Source of the DNA: Rhizobium sp. C4
GTDB taxonomy: Bacteria; Pseudomonadota; Alphaproteobacteria; Rhizobiales; Rhizobiaceae
Assembly: GCF_021026315.1 (NCBI RefSeq)
Contig: NZ_JAJNCX010000005.1
Coordinates: forward strand, 186,001-250,000
Length of the DNA: 64,000 bases
Direction of reading: 5' to 3'
A model generated the notes under the pieces. That model had not been told where the DNA came from. It worked only from the letters and a program-made list of their open reading frames with translations, and made no database searches. Below, in pieces: positions 1 through 9,576 of the stretch. Position 1 is the first letter of the stretch. Each line of letters opens with the position of its first letter. Both the position numbers and the translations under genes were made by a program.

Positions 1-332
1 GGCTGGATGACACCGGCCGGGTAGACCTTCTTGAGGATCCAGTATTCGATGTCGGCGATGTCGTAGGAGTTCGGCTGCGTGACGGTGCGCTGGGCTGCGG
101 CGTCGGAGTCCAGAGCCGTCATTTCCAGTGTGATGCCGAGGTCCGCCTTGCACTTTTCGGCAATCGCATTGATATTCGAAACGCCCGTGCCGATCTGCCG
201 GAGCGTGATCGGGTTCTTCGCCCAGATCGTCGGGAAACCGGTGATCACGCCCGTGCCTGCTGCCAGACCGGTGGCTGCCGCGCCGGTCTTCAACAGCGTA
301 CGCCGCGTAATTCCTTGAGACTTCGTGGTCAT
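1..332 (-). CDS. ABC transporter substrate-binding protein, N-terminal part (runs off window)
   Basis: Reading the minus strand from an ATG at 332 gives an open frame to the window edge, about 110 residues. It begins with a twin-arginine signal (TRRTLLKTGAAATGLAAGTG), followed by a mature part containing ITLRQIGTGVSNIN and DSDAAAQRTVTQP. A GGAGAAC ribosome site lies 5 nt upstream. It follows the PotA-like ATPase on the same strand (56 bp gap), so it is most likely the periplasmic binding protein of a spermidine/putrescine-type importer. Export in folded form by Tat is inferred from the RR motif. The ligand cannot be told from this fragment. Confidence 0.8.
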   Translation of the reverse strand, partial: MTTKSQGITRRTLLKTGAAATGLAAGTGVITGFPTIWAKNPITLRQIGTGVSNINAIAEKCKADLGITLEMTALDSDAAAQRTVTQPNSYDIADIEYWILKKVYPAGVIQ

Positions 333-388
333 GCTGAGTTCTCCTTCAGAGGTTTGTTTGGTCATGATTTTTCATCATTTTCTTGTTG

Positions 389-1477
389 TTACTTCGGGAC
401 GCGTCCCAGAATGATCGCATCGTCCTTGCCCCATGACAGCGGCACGGCATCGCCCGCCTTGACCGGACTGCGGTAAAAATCGGCGTCTCGAAGGACGACG
501 GTGAATTCCTCGACACCAGCCCCCGCCACGCTCAGTTTCACACTCGCGCCGAGGTCCTCGACGTTCTGGACAACGGCCGTGAAGCCGAAGCCGGACGTGT
601 CAGATGCAGCCATGCGGATATGGTCGGTGCGCAACGCGAAATCGGCATGCGTATCCTCGTGCTCGGGAACGCCGACGGCGCTGAAGCGCCCGCCACCATT
701 TACTTCAATGGTCGTGAGATCACCCGAGCGTTCGACAATGCGCCCGGAAATCACGTTGTGATTGCCCATGAACTGCGCGACGAAGGCGGTGGCCGGCCGT
801 TCGAAAACCGTGCGCGGGTTCGCCGCCTGTTCGATCCGTCCGTCATTCATCACGACGATCAGGTCTGCCAGCGCCATGGCCTCGTCCTGGCTGTGCGTCA
901 CATGCACGAAGGTCATGCCGAGCGACGTCTGCAGGCTCTTCAGTTCTGCCCGCATCCGGATCTTGAGGAAGGGATCGAGCGCGGAAAGCGGCTCATCGAG
1001 CAGAAGTGCCTGCGGCCGGGTAATCAGCGCGCGGGCCAGCGCGACGCGCTGCTGCTGACCGCCGGACAACTGCGCGGGCCGCCGTGTGGCATAGGGCTCG
1101 AGCTGCATGCGCTTCAGCATCGCAAGAGCAGCGTTGCGTCGCTCCGTCTTGTCGACGCCCTGCATCTTCAGGCTGAAGGCGACATTGTCGACGAGATCGA
1201 GATGGGGGAAGAGCGCGTAGGATTGAAACATCATGGCCGTGCCGCGCCGGGCGGGCGGCAGATCATTCACGATCGTGTTGCCGAGCAGAATGTCTCCCTC
1301 GGAAACTGTCTCGTGACCGGCGATCATCCGCAGCGTCGACGTCTTGCCGCAGCCAGAAGGGCCCAGAAAGCAGCAATAGCTGCCGGCGGGGATCTTGAGG
1401 CTGATTGCATGCACGGCGGTGGTCGTTCCGTAGACTTTGGAAACGGAAGCGAGTTCAATTTCTGCGGCTTGTGACAT
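389..1477 (-). CDS. ABC transporter ATP-binding protein, PotA/spermidine-putrescine type
   Basis: 362 residues, normal for this class. It has Walker A GPSGCGKT near residue 39, the Q-loop in MMFQSYALFPHL, the signature LSGGQQQRVALARAL, Walker B ALLLDEPLSALD and the H-loop HVTHSQDEAMALAD. The last 120 residues form the TOBE-like regulatory domain of CUT1/PotA/FbpC ATPases (NHNVISGRI..). It energises uptake by the importer whose binding protein follows at 332. Family membership is clear; polyamine as substrate is only the commonest option. A GntR regulator is divergent, 265 bp away. Confidence 0.88.
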   Translation of the reverse strand: MSQAAEIELASVSKVYGTTTAVHAISLKIPAGSYCCFLGPSGCGKTSTLRMIAGHETVSEGDILLGNTIVNDLPPARRGTAMMFQSYALFPHLDLVDNVAFSLKMQGVDKTERRNAALAMLKRMQLEPYATRRPAQLSGGQQQRVALARALITRPQALLLDEPLSALDPFLKIRMRAELKSLQTSLGMTFVHVTHSQDEAMALADLIVVMNDGRIEQAANPRTVFERPATAFVAQFMGNHNVISGRIVERSGDLTTIEVNGGGRFSAVGVPEHEDTHADFALRTDHIRMAASDTSGFGFTAVVQNVEDLGASVKLSVAGAGVEEFTVVLRDADFYRSPVKAGDAVPLSWGKDDAIILGRVPK

Positions 1478-1742
1478 GCATCATCCTCGTTCGTGGATGC
1501 GAACATGAATGCATGCTTCGTGCCAGTTCCGGGTGCGCGCCGCTAACAATCTGGATTCGCTTGCGAATATCTTGGTATGCTGAATCGAGGAGCTGCTTCA
1601 ATTTCATGCATGATTAAAAAATAGGCTAGTGTATGCAATCTGGCTGCAATTTTGTGCGCTAAAATTCGGTAGCCTGACTTCGTGACGCTATTTTCTTTCC
1701 GGCAGGCAGGCGCTACAACATGAGGTAACAGGAAGCTTCATC

Positions 1743-2456
1743 ATGACACTGTCCGCCAAGTCTGCACTCACCATGGATGCCAATCAGGAAGATCGTGCCA
1801 AGGCCATTCGCGATGCGCTGCGCGATGCCATCGTCGACAGGCGCCTGGCGCCGGGTACGAAGCTCTCGGAAGCCGAAGTCGGTACGCTTTTTGATGTCAG
1901 CCGCACGGTCGTTCGCTATGCGCTGCAGATGCTGGCATTCGAAGGTCTGGTGCATAGTGAACGAAATAGGGGTGCTTTTGTATCCAATCCGACACCGGAA
2001 GATGCGCGACAGGTATTCGCATCCCGGCGTCTGATCGAGGCCGGGATTGTCGCGGAAGCTGCACGGCGGCTGACGAAGGCGGATGTCGAGGCGTTTCGCC
2101 GTCATCTTGAGGAGGAAGACCGCTACAAGGCAAGCCGTGGCCCGGATGCACGGCGGGCCGAGATCAAGGCATCCGGCGATTTCCATATCATGCTGGCGCG
2201 CGTGGCCGGAAACGCCGTGCTGGAGAAGTTCATGGATGAGCTCGTCGCCCGCTCGTCGCTGGTCATTGCGCTCTATGGCCGCTCCGGCGTCTCAAGCTGC
2301 GGCCACGACGATCACGCGCTGATCCTTGAAGCGCTGCAATCGGGCGATGTCGAACGCGCGACCGAGATGATGCTGCACCATATTGGTCACATCGAGGCGG
2401 ATCTCGATCTGAGAACGGGTGAAAGCCTGACGCTGCGGGAAGCGCTCAACCTCTGA
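1743..2456 (+). CDS. GntR-family (FCD) transcriptional regulator
   Basis: 237 residues: N-terminal winged helix (RDALRDAIVDRRLAPGTKLSEAEVGTLFDVSRTVVRYALQ..) followed by an all-helical FCD ligand-binding domain with metal-ligand type histidines (GDFHIMLARVAGN, MLHHIGHIEADL). It is divergent from the PotA-like ATPase, so the 265-bp spacer (1478-1742) probably holds its operators; that spacer contains short TGCATG-rich palindromes such as TCATGCATGA near 1606. A later ATG (MDANQEDRAKA) is possible as start. The effector is unknown. Confidence 0.85.
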   Translation: MTLSAKSALTMDANQEDRAKAIRDALRDAIVDRRLAPGTKLSEAEVGTLFDVSRTVVRYALQMLAFEGLVHSERNRGAFVSNPTPEDARQVFASRRLIEAGIVAEAARRLTKADVEAFRRHLEEEDRYKASRGPDARRAEIKASGDFHIMLARVAGNAVLEKFMDELVARSSLVIALYGRSGVSSCGHDDHALILEALQSGDVERATEMMLHHIGHIEADLDLRTGESLTLREALNL

Positions 2457-2509
2457 CGCTGCCGATACGCTTAGGCTAGTCCGGGTGCCTAAGTCGACAT
2501 TCCTTTGAA

Positions 2510-3088
2510 TTAAATCGAAAAACCTGCAAGGCGCGCCATCAGGCCGGAAAAGTTCCGGACCTCGAACTTCTTGATCAGGCGTGCGCGATAATCTTCAACG
2601 GTCCGCGGCGACAGACTGAGTTCGCGCGCCGTTTCCTTGCTTGTCATCCCCTTGGCGAGGCATTTGACGACCTGGCGCTCGCGATTGGTCATCGAAATCG
2701 CCGGACGGATGTCGGAGATATCGGCAAAGGACAGGATCGCACGCGCCAGCGGCGCTTCGGCATCGAAGGTGAAGACGCGCACCCGACACCAGAAGATGGA
2801 GCCGTCACGACGCGGCATCAGTCGCTCGTCCATGTAGCGTCCGGCCTCCCGCAACGCCTTGAAGCCGACCTCACGGATCGCTTCGAACTCGCGGCTCGAG
2901 GCATAGAGCATGCGAAACGAATGACCGATCAGGTCGTCGCGCTGATAGCCGAACATGCTGGCGAATTGCCGGTTGCATTGCCGGATCACCCGGTCTTCAG
3001 TCAGGACGATGCCGATCGGCGCAAATTCAAACGCCAATTTCTCCAGATCGTCCGCGTCGTCCATGGCCCCCGCCACATTCATGTGCAT
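2510..3088 (-). CDS. PAS domain - LuxR-type HTH regulator
   Basis: 192 residues. Residues about 15-125 are a PAS domain (LAFEFAPIGIVLTEDRVIRQCNRQFASMFGYQRDDLIGHSFRMLY.. with a PAC-like tail ending ILSFADISDI). Residues 130-190 are a LuxR/GerE helix-turn-helix (LTNRER-like MTNRERQVVKCLAKGMTSKETA, then LSPRTVEDYRARLIKK). No receiver domain or kinase partner is visible. It is divergent from the M20 hydrolase gene with a 69-bp spacer, which makes it the probable regulator of that catabolic operon. The sensed signal is unknown. Confidence 0.85.
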   Translation of the reverse strand: MHMNVAGAMDDADDLEKLAFEFAPIGIVLTEDRVIRQCNRQFASMFGYQRDDLIGHSFRMLYASSREFEAIREVGFKALREAGRYMDERLMPRRDGSIFWCRVRVFTFDAEAPLARAILSFADISDIRPAISMTNRERQVVKCLAKGMTSKETARELSLSPRTVEDYRARLIKKFEVRNFSGLMARLAGFSI

Positions 3089-3157
3089 TTCCGTCGTTCT
3101 TCAGACCCGTATTTTTACAGAATTGTGTCGGCCCCATTCTTTCGTGAAGCTGATGTC

Positions 3158-4498
3158 ATGCAAGTAGATAGCGAAACTATTGGTAAATCAAGGCAATTTC
3201 CGGACGATACAGCTTCTGTAAGGCTGTTGCGGGAAATTGAGGCACGTCGCGACGATCTCGTCACGCTCACATCCGAACTCATCCGCATTCCGACGCTGAA
3301 CCCGCCGGGCGAGGCCTATCTGGAAGTCTGCGAGTATCTGAAACGACGCCTTCAGCCGAAGGGTTTCGCGATCGAGATGATCCGTGCGGTCGACGCACCG
3401 GGCGACAGCGATCGCTATCCACGCTGGAACGTCATTGCACGGCGCGAGGGGCGCTATGCCGGCGAGTGCGTCCATTTCAATTCGCACACCGACGTTGTCG
3501 AACCTGGCAGGGGATGGACGCTTGATCCCTTTGGCGGTGAGGTGAAGGACGGGAAGGTTTACGGCCGTGGCGCCTGCGACATGAAGGGCGGCCTTGCCGC
3601 CTCGATCGTTGCTGCGGAAGCCTTTGTCGATCTCTTCCCCGAATTTTCAGGTGCGATCGAGATTTCCGGCACGGCGGATGAAGAGACCGGTGGCTTCGGT
3701 GGCGTCGCCTATCTGGCGGAAAAGGGATATTTCTCGCCATCGCGCGTGCAGCATGTCATCATACCCGAGCCGTTGAACAAGGATCGCATCTGTCTCGGCC
3801 ACCGTGGTGTTTGGTGGGGAGAGATCGAGACCTTTGGACACATTGCCCATGGTTCCATGCCTTTCCTGGGCGATTGCGCAGTGCGCCACATGGGTGCCGT
3901 TGTCGCAGAGATGGAGCAAAGCCTTTTTCCGGCGCTCGCCGCGCGACAGACCGACATGCCGGTCGTGCCGCCGCTGGCGCGTCGTTCGACGCTCAACATC
4001 AATTCGCTTCATGGTGGCCTCGACGAGCCGAAGGATGGCTTCTCGGGCTTTCCTTCGCCGCTCGTTCCCGACAGCGCGCGCATGGTGCTCGACCGGCGCT
4101 ATTTGATCGAGGAGAGCCCTGACGGCGTGAAGGGCGAAATCGTCGCATTGCTGGAGCGGGTGAAGGCGCAGCGACCGAGCTTCGACTACGAATTGAAGGA
4201 ACTGTGGGGCGTGACCCCGACCATGACGGAGCGCGATGCGCCGGTGGTCAGGACCGTGGCGAGTGCCATCCAGGCGGTATTCGATCGCGAGCCTGAATAT
4301 GTCGCGTCTCCCGGCACCTACGACCAGAAGCACATCGCCCGTATCGGCAAGATGTATAATTGCATCGCCTATGGGCCCGGCATTCTGGACCTTGCCCACC
4401 AACCCGATGAATATGTTGGCATCGATGACATGGTTGACAGCACCAAGGTTATGGCGCTGTCCTTGCTGCAGTTGCTCATGCCGCCCGATGGCGCTTGA
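3158..4498 (+). CDS. M20-family metallopeptidase / ArgE-DapE-like deacylase
   Basis: 446 residues from the chosen ATG; the frame stays open upstream into the divergent regulator, but the first in-frame ATG outside that gene is at 3158. Di-zinc M20 motifs are present: H in FNSHTDVVEPG, D in GACDMKGG, the EE pair in GTADEETGG, and the C-terminal GTYDQKHIARIG block. M20 enzymes of this type hydrolyse N-acyl or peptide amide bonds. The gene leads a peptide-type ABC importer operon (79 bp to the binding protein), so it probably cleaves the imported compound in the cytoplasm. The exact substrate is unknown. Confidence 0.82.
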   Translation: MQVDSETIGKSRQFPDDTASVRLLREIEARRDDLVTLTSELIRIPTLNPPGEAYLEVCEYLKRRLQPKGFAIEMIRAVDAPGDSDRYPRWNVIARREGRYAGECVHFNSHTDVVEPGRGWTLDPFGGEVKDGKVYGRGACDMKGGLAASIVAAEAFVDLFPEFSGAIEISGTADEETGGFGGVAYLAEKGYFSPSRVQHVIIPEPLNKDRICLGHRGVWWGEIETFGHIAHGSMPFLGDCAVRHMGAVVAEMEQSLFPALAARQTDMPVVPPLARRSTLNINSLHGGLDEPKDGFSGFPSPLVPDSARMVLDRRYLIEESPDGVKGEIVALLERVKAQRPSFDYELKELWGVTPTMTERDAPVVRTVASAIQAVFDREPEYVASPGTYDQKHIARIGKMYNCIAYGPGILDLAHQPDEYVGIDDMVDSTKVMALSLLQLLMPPDGA

Positions 4499-4576
4499 GG
4501 AATGGCGAATTGCCGGCTAGGGGTAATGGTCGGCTGATATGCGGAACTTCAAACGCTATCGAGGGGAAGGAAGACT

Positions 4577-6064
4577 ATGAACAACATGTTGAAACTGGTG
4601 ACGACGGCGGCCATTCTGGTTGCGTCCAGCGCGCTCACGCCTGCATTTGCGGCGAATACCGCCATCACGGTCGGAATGGTTCTGGAGCCGCCGAATCTTG
4701 ATCCGACCTCCGGTGCCGCAGCGGCGATCCGCGAAGTCACCTATGCCAACATCTTCCAGGGGCTGACGCGCTTCGACGCCAACGGCGCCATCATTCCGGA
4801 TCTCGCCAAGAGCTGGGACATTTCCGCCGATGGACTGACCTACACGTTCCACCTGGCCACCGGTGTGAAGTTCCACGATGGTTCGCCGTTCAGCGCCGAC
4901 GATGTGAAATTCTCGCTCGATCGTGCGCGTGCGCCGGACTCCACTAACGCCCAGAAGGGTCTCTTCGCAGATATCGCCTCTGTCGACGTTGTGGATCCCG
5001 CAACGGTAAAGGTGACGCTGAAAAAGCCAAATGGCAGCTTCCTGTTCAACATGGCCTGGGGTGATGCCGTCATCCTCTCGCCGAAGAGCATTGCCACCGA
5101 GGCGACGAAGCCCGTGGGCACCGGCCCGTTCAAGTTCGTGAACTGGGTCAAGGGCGACCATGTGGAACTGGGCAAGTTCGACGGCTATTGGGGCACGCCC
5201 GCCAAGCTCGACAAGGTGACGTTCAAGTTCATCTCTGATCCGTCCGCTGCCTTTGCTGCGATGATGGCGGGTGATGTCGATGCGTTCCCGCTGTTCCCGG
5301 CCGCTGAAACGCTGGAGCAGTTCAAGGCCGACCCGCGCTTCACCGTGATTGCCGGCAACACCGAGGGCGAGACGCTTCTGGCCATGAACAACGGCAAGAA
5401 GCCGTTCGACAACATCAAGGTCCGCGAGGCGGTGGCGCATGCCATCAACCGCAAGGAAATCATCGATGGTGCCATGTTCGGCTACGGCACGCCGATCGGC
5501 ACGCATTTCGCGCCGCATAATCCCGACTATGTCGATCTGACCGCGCAGTCGAACTATGATCCGGAAAAGTCGAAGGCGCTCCTCAAGGAAGCCGGCTATC
5601 CCGATGGCTTCACCGTCTCCCTGAAGCTGCCGCCGCCGCCTTACGCGCGTCGCGGGGGTGAAATCATCGCGTCCCAGCTCGCCAAGGTGGGCATCAAGAC
5701 CGAGATCACCAATGTCGAGTGGGCGCAGTGGCTTGAGCAGGTGTTCAAGGGCAAGGATTACGATCTGACGATCGTGTCGCATACCGAGCCGATGGATATC
5801 GATATCTATGGCCGCGACAACTACTACTTCAACTACAAGAGCGATGTCTTCAAGAAGATCATGGCGGACCTTTCCGGCACGACCGATCCGGCCAAGCGCA
5901 GCGAACTCCTGAAGGCCGCGCAGAAGCGCATTGCAGACGACTATGTCAACGCGTTCCTCTTCGAACTGCCGAGGCTGGGCGTTGCCAATGCCAAGATCAT
6001 GGGGCTCTGGAAGAACCAGCCGACCCCGTCGAACGACATGTCCGAAGTTTACTGGAAGGATTGA
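4577..6064 (+). CDS. ABC transporter substrate-binding protein, family 5 (dipeptide/oligopeptide type)
   Basis: 495 residues with a Sec signal peptide (MNNMLKLVTTAAILVASSALTPAFA, cleavage after AFA). The mature part has the family-5 pattern: LDPTSGAAAAIREVTYANIFQGLTRF, the WDISADGLTYTFHL.VKFHDG block, ADDVKFSLDRA, and VGTGPFKFVNW. It captures a peptide-like ligand in the periplasm for the permeases and dual ATPase just downstream. A ribosome site GAGGGGAAGGA precedes the ATG. Family 5 also includes nickel, opine, glutathione and glycoside binders, so the ligand is not fixed. Confidence 0.9.
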   Translation: MNNMLKLVTTAAILVASSALTPAFAANTAITVGMVLEPPNLDPTSGAAAAIREVTYANIFQGLTRFDANGAIIPDLAKSWDISADGLTYTFHLATGVKFHDGSPFSADDVKFSLDRARAPDSTNAQKGLFADIASVDVVDPATVKVTLKKPNGSFLFNMAWGDAVILSPKSIATEATKPVGTGPFKFVNWVKGDHVELGKFDGYWGTPAKLDKVTFKFISDPSAAFAAMMAGDVDAFPLFPAAETLEQFKADPRFTVIAGNTEGETLLAMNNGKKPFDNIKVREAVAHAINRKEIIDGAMFGYGTPIGTHFAPHNPDYVDLTAQSNYDPEKSKALLKEAGYPDGFTVSLKLPPPPYARRGGEIIASQLAKVGIKTEITNVEWAQWLEQVFKGKDYDLTIVSHTEPMDIDIYGRDNYYFNYKSDVFKKIMADLSGTTDPAKRSELLKAAQKRIADDYVNAFLFELPRLGVANAKIMGLWKNQPTPSNDMSEVYWKD

Positions 6065-6071
6065 TCCGCGT

Positions 6072-6100
6072 TGGCCGGAGGCGGCTTTCGCCTCCGGCCA
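6072..6100 (+). terminator. Strong hairpin between binding-protein and permease genes
   Basis: Perfect 12-bp inverted repeat TGGCCGGAGGCG / CGCCTCCGGCCA with loop GCTTT, starting 7 bp after the binding-protein stop. No T-tract follows. It is more likely a partial terminator or 3'-end mRNA stabiliser that keeps binding-protein mRNA in excess than a full transcription stop. Confidence 0.6.
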
Positions 6101-6121
6101 TGCCGATCGCTTGGCACCCAT

Positions 6122-7069
6122 ATGGCCCCCTATCTCCTGAAACGTCTGATCTCCCTTGTGCTGAGCCTGCTCGCTGCAAGCGTCGTGATCTTCCTCGTGC
6201 TTCAGATCGTTCCTGGAGACCCCGCATCCTATATGCTCGGGATGAATGCGCAGCCGGAGACGGTGGAGGCGCTGAGACAGCAGATGGGCCTGAACGAGCC
6301 GGTGGTCTGGCGCTATCTGACCTGGGTCGCAGGCCTCGCGCATGGTGATTTCGGGGTCAGCTACACCTACAAGGTTCCGACGGGCGAACTGATTGCACAA
6401 CGGCTATGGGTGTCCTTGCCGCTGGCACTCTACGCTCTGATCTTGTCGACCGCGATTGCGCTGCCAATTGGCATCATTTCGGCAGCGAAGCGCAATTCTG
6501 CTGCGGACTACGGTATTATGGGGGTCACGCAGCTGGGAATCGCGGTGCCCAATTTCTGGTTCGCCATGCTTCTGGTCCTTCTCTTTTCGATCACGCTCCG
6601 GTGGTTTTCCGCCGGCGGGTTTCCGGGCTGGAACGCAGGCTTCTTCGTTGCGTTGAAGGCGCTGACGCTGCCCGCCATTGCCCTGGCGCTGCCGCAGGCA
6701 TCGATCCTGGCGCGCGTCATGCGTTCAGCGCTGCTCGATACGCTTTCCGAGGACTATATCCGGACGGCCCGGGCAAAGGGTCTGACGCGGGGGCAGACGC
6801 TGGTGCGCCATGCGGTGCGCAATGCCATGATCCCGGTATTGACGATCATCGGGCTGCAATTTTCCTTTCTGCTTGCGGGTGCGATCATCATCGAGAATGT
6901 CTTCTATCTCCCCGGGCTCGGCCGGCTGGTGTTCCAGGGGATCACGCAGCGCGACCTCATCGTCGTTCAGTCGGTAGTGATGCTGCTCGTCTTTGCGGTC
7001 ATCCTGATCACATTTCTGGTCGACATCGCCTATGCGCTGGTCGATCCGCGCCTGAGGAGCCGCGCCTGA
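6122..7069 (+). CDS. ABC transporter permease, DppB/OppB type
   Basis: 315 residues from ATG 6122 (MAPYLLKRLISLV..), which matches the usual short cytoplasmic start of DppB-type proteins. Several hydrophobic segments are visible, with the N-terminal VPGDPASYMLGMNAQPETVEALRQQMGLNEPV block and the EAA loop (RTARAKGLTRGQTLVRHAVRNAMIPVLT) that contacts the ATPase. It pairs with the DppC-type permease; the stop (TGA) and the next start (ATG) share one base. Inner-membrane channel subunit of the importer. Confidence 0.9.
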   Translation: MAPYLLKRLISLVLSLLAASVVIFLVLQIVPGDPASYMLGMNAQPETVEALRQQMGLNEPVVWRYLTWVAGLAHGDFGVSYTYKVPTGELIAQRLWVSLPLALYALILSTAIALPIGIISAAKRNSAADYGIMGVTQLGIAVPNFWFAMLLVLLFSITLRWFSAGGFPGWNAGFFVALKALTLPAIALALPQASILARVMRSALLDTLSEDYIRTARAKGLTRGQTLVRHAVRNAMIPVLTIIGLQFSFLLAGAIIIENVFYLPGLGRLVFQGITQRDLIVVQSVVMLLVFAVILITFLVDIAYALVDPRLRSRA

Positions 7070-7938
7070 TGAATGTCGGTTCCCTGCCTGAGGCAAATCG
7101 CGGCCTTGTCAGCGCTGCCTTCCAGTCGAAGAGCTTTGCGCTGGGCTTTGCGCTGACGGCCCTCTTCATCCTGGCAGCCCTCGTGTCCTTCGTCTGGACG
7201 CCCTATGATGCGACAGCGCTTGCGGTATCTGAGAAACTGCGGGCACCGTCTGCTGTCCACTGGTTTGGGACGGATCATTTCGGACGAGACATCTTTTCGA
7301 TGATCATGGTCGGCGCGCGAACCTCCATTGCAGTCGCCTTCGTCGCCGTCGGGATCGGCATCGCCGCTGGCGTGCCGCTGGGCCTCTGGGCTGCGGCAAA
7401 GCAGGGATCGCTGGTCGACGAAGTCATCATGCGCGCAAATGATCTTGTCTTTGCCTTCCCCGCGCTCCTGATCGCCATTCTGATCACGGCCGTGTTCGGA
7501 CCAAGCGCGATCAACGCCATTATCGCGATCGGCATATTCAATATTCCTGTCTTCGCCCGCCTGGCGCGCGGTGCCGCACTGACACTCTGGACCCGGGAAT
7601 ACATCTTTGCGGCGCGTGTCGCGGGCAAGGGCGCTGTCCGGATTTCCGCCGAACATATCCTGCCCAACATCATGAACCTGCTGATCGTGCAGGGGACGAT
7701 CCAGTTTTCGCTGGGCATTCTTGCCGATGCCGCTCTTTCCTATGTCGGTCTCGGCGCTCAGCCGCCGACGCCCAGCTGGGGCCGTATGCTGTCGGATGCG
7801 CAGACCATGATCAGCCTTGCGCCCCATATGGCGCTGTTTCCGGGTGCTGCCATCGTGCTCACGGTGCTGGGGCTGAACCTGATGGGCGACGGCCTGCGGG
7901 ACATCTTTGATCCCAAGCTCAGGAGGAGCCGCTCATGA
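7069..7938 (+). CDS. ABC transporter permease, DppC/OppC type
   Basis: 289 residues starting at the TGATGA junction with the DppB-type gene. The DppC hallmarks are the cytoplasmic N-terminus and first membrane segment, the [23 protein letters not shown] motif, and the C-terminal [20 protein letters not shown] motif. The EAA loop reads [24 protein letters not shown]. The next gene starts inside the stop codon (ATGA), so translation is coupled. Second membrane subunit of the same importer. Confidence 0.9.
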   Translation: MNVGSLPEANRGLVSAAFQSKSFALGFALTALFILAALVSFVWTPYDATALAVSEKLRAPSAVHWFGTDHFGRDIFSMIMVGARTSIAVAFVAVGIGIAAGVPLGLWAAAKQGSLVDEVIMRANDLVFAFPALLIAILITAVFGPSAINAIIAIGIFNIPVFARLARGAALTLWTREYIFAARVAGKGAVRISAEHILPNIMNLLIVQGTIQFSLGILADAALSYVGLGAQPPTPSWGRMLSDAQTMISLAPHMALFPGAAIVLTVLGLNLMGDGLRDIFDPKLRRSRS

Positions 7939-9557
7939 CGCTTCTCCAGATCGAAAATCTGAGTCTGAACATCCTTGGCCTGAAAATCCTGTCAGATGTC
8001 AGGTTCGAGGTAGACCGTGGCGAGGTGGTCGGCGTCATCGGTGAAAGTGGCTCCGGCAAGTCCATGACGGCGCTTTCGGTCATGCAGCTTCTGCCGCATG
8101 GCATGGAAGTTTCCGGCTCCATCCGTCTCGACGGCGAAGAGCTGTTGACCAAAACCGAAAGCCAGATGTGCGCCGTGCGCGGGGCCGATGTCGGGATGGT
8201 GTTTCAGGAACCGATGACCGCGCTCAACCCTGTCAAGACCATTGGTCATCAGGTCGCGGAAACGGTCATGATCCATCGTGGCGCGGGCAGGGCGGAAGCC
8301 CTGTCAATTGCCAGGGAAACGCTGAACCGTGTCGGACTGCCGGAAGAGCGGTTTCCGTTGACGCGCTATCCGCATGAGCTTTCCGGCGGGCAGCGCCAGC
8401 GCGTCGTCATCGCCATGGCAATCGCGCTCCGCCCCAAACTGCTGATCGCCGACGAGCCGACGACCGCACTCGATGTAACGACGCAGGCGCAGATCCTCGC
8501 ACTTCTGAAGAAGCTGGTTGATGAGGACGGAATGGGCCTCATCCTCATCACGCACGATCTTGCCGTTGTGGCCGACATCGCCGACCGCATCGTCATCATG
8601 AAGTCGGGCGAGGTTGTCGAGGCCGGAAAGGCCGTCCAGCTTTTCAGGGCCATGCAGCATCCCTATTCCAGAGCGCTGATGGCCGCGACCAGCCACCAGC
8701 CTGTGCGCAAGCCGCCGCAGGTGGCTTTGGACGCCGTTCCCGTGTTGGAGGTTTCCTCGGTTGTTCGCGAATACGCGCTGCCCCGCAAATCTCTGTTTGT
8801 CCGGGCCGGTGCCTTCCGTGCCGTCAACGATGTCAGCTTCAGGATCCACAAGGGCGAGAATGTCGGCCTTGTCGGGGAAAGTGGCTGCGGCAAGTCGACA
8901 CTCACCCGCGCCATCCTCGCCCTCGAAGCCACGCAGGGAGGGGAGATCCGCGTCGGTGGAGAGCTTGTGACGACGAAGGCTGGTGCAAGTGCCGCCGCCC
9001 GGCGGAAGATGCAGGTTGTCTTCCAGGATCCGTATGGCTCTTTCAATCCGCGCCACAAGGTCCGTCGGCTTGTGACCGAGCCGTTCTATCTCATGGGGTC
9101 GGATGCGCCGACCGGTTCGGCGCTCGACGCACGGATTGCCGAGGCGTTGGAGAATGTCGGACTGCGGGCCAGCGATGCTGACAAATATATTCACGAGTTT
9201 TCCGGCGGGCAGCGTCAGCGCGTTGCGATCGCCCGCGCGCTGATCACACATCCATCGCTCATCGTGCTGGATGAAGCGGTGTCCGCACTCGATGTTTCGA
9301 TCCGCGCACAAATTCTCGATCTTCTCGCTGGTCTCTCCGACCGGCTCGACCTGTCCTATCTCTTCATCTCGCATGACCTGTCGGTGGTGCGCGCCATTAC
9401 CGACCGGGTCATGGTGATGAAGGCTGGGAAGATCGTCGAGACGGGCGAGACCGAGACTGTTTTTTCCAATCCGCAACACGAGTATACGCGGCAGCTCATT
9501 GCCGCGACGCCCGATCTAGAAGCGGCGCTGAAGCGCCGCGAGATCGCGGCTGCCTGA
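7935..9557 (+). CDS. Fused dual ABC ATPase (DppD-DppF type)
   Basis: 540 residues holding two complete ATPase domains. The first has Walker A GESGSGKS, signature [14 protein letters not shown] and Walker [13 protein letters not shown]. The second has Walker A GESGCGKS, signature [14 protein letters not shown] and Walker [13 protein letters not shown], followed by [17 protein letters not shown]. Dipeptide-type importers normally use two separate ATPases; the fused form (as in GsiA) is common in rhizobia. Its start overlaps the DppC stop by 4 bp. It powers the importer encoded at 4577-7938. Confidence 0.9.
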   Translation: MTLLQIENLSLNILGLKILSDVRFEVDRGEVVGVIGESGSGKSMTALSVMQLLPHGMEVSGSIRLDGEELLTKTESQMCAVRGADVGMVFQEPMTALNPVKTIGHQVAETVMIHRGAGRAEALSIARETLNRVGLPEERFPLTRYPHELSGGQRQRVVIAMAIALRPKLLIADEPTTALDVTTQAQILALLKKLVDEDGMGLILITHDLAVVADIADRIVIMKSGEVVEAGKAVQLFRAMQHPYSRALMAATSHQPVRKPPQVALDAVPVLEVSSVVREYALPRKSLFVRAGAFRAVNDVSFRIHKGENVGLVGESGCGKSTLTRAILALEATQGGEIRVGGELVTTKAGASAAARRKMQVVFQDPYGSFNPRHKVRRLVTEPFYLMGSDAPTGSALDARIAEALENVGLRASDADKYIHEFSGGQRQRVAIARALITHPSLIVLDEAVSALDVSIRAQILDLLAGLSDRLDLSYLFISHDLSVVRAITDRVMVMKAGKIVETGETETVFSNPQHEYTRQLIAATPDLEAALKRREIAAA

Positions 9558-9576
9558 TCCCATAAGGAGAGTTCCG

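Noticed and set aside
4556-6400. 614-codon minus-strand open frame
   Set aside because: Antisense shadow of the binding-protein gene; His/Arg-rich product typical of reverse frames in GC-rich DNA.
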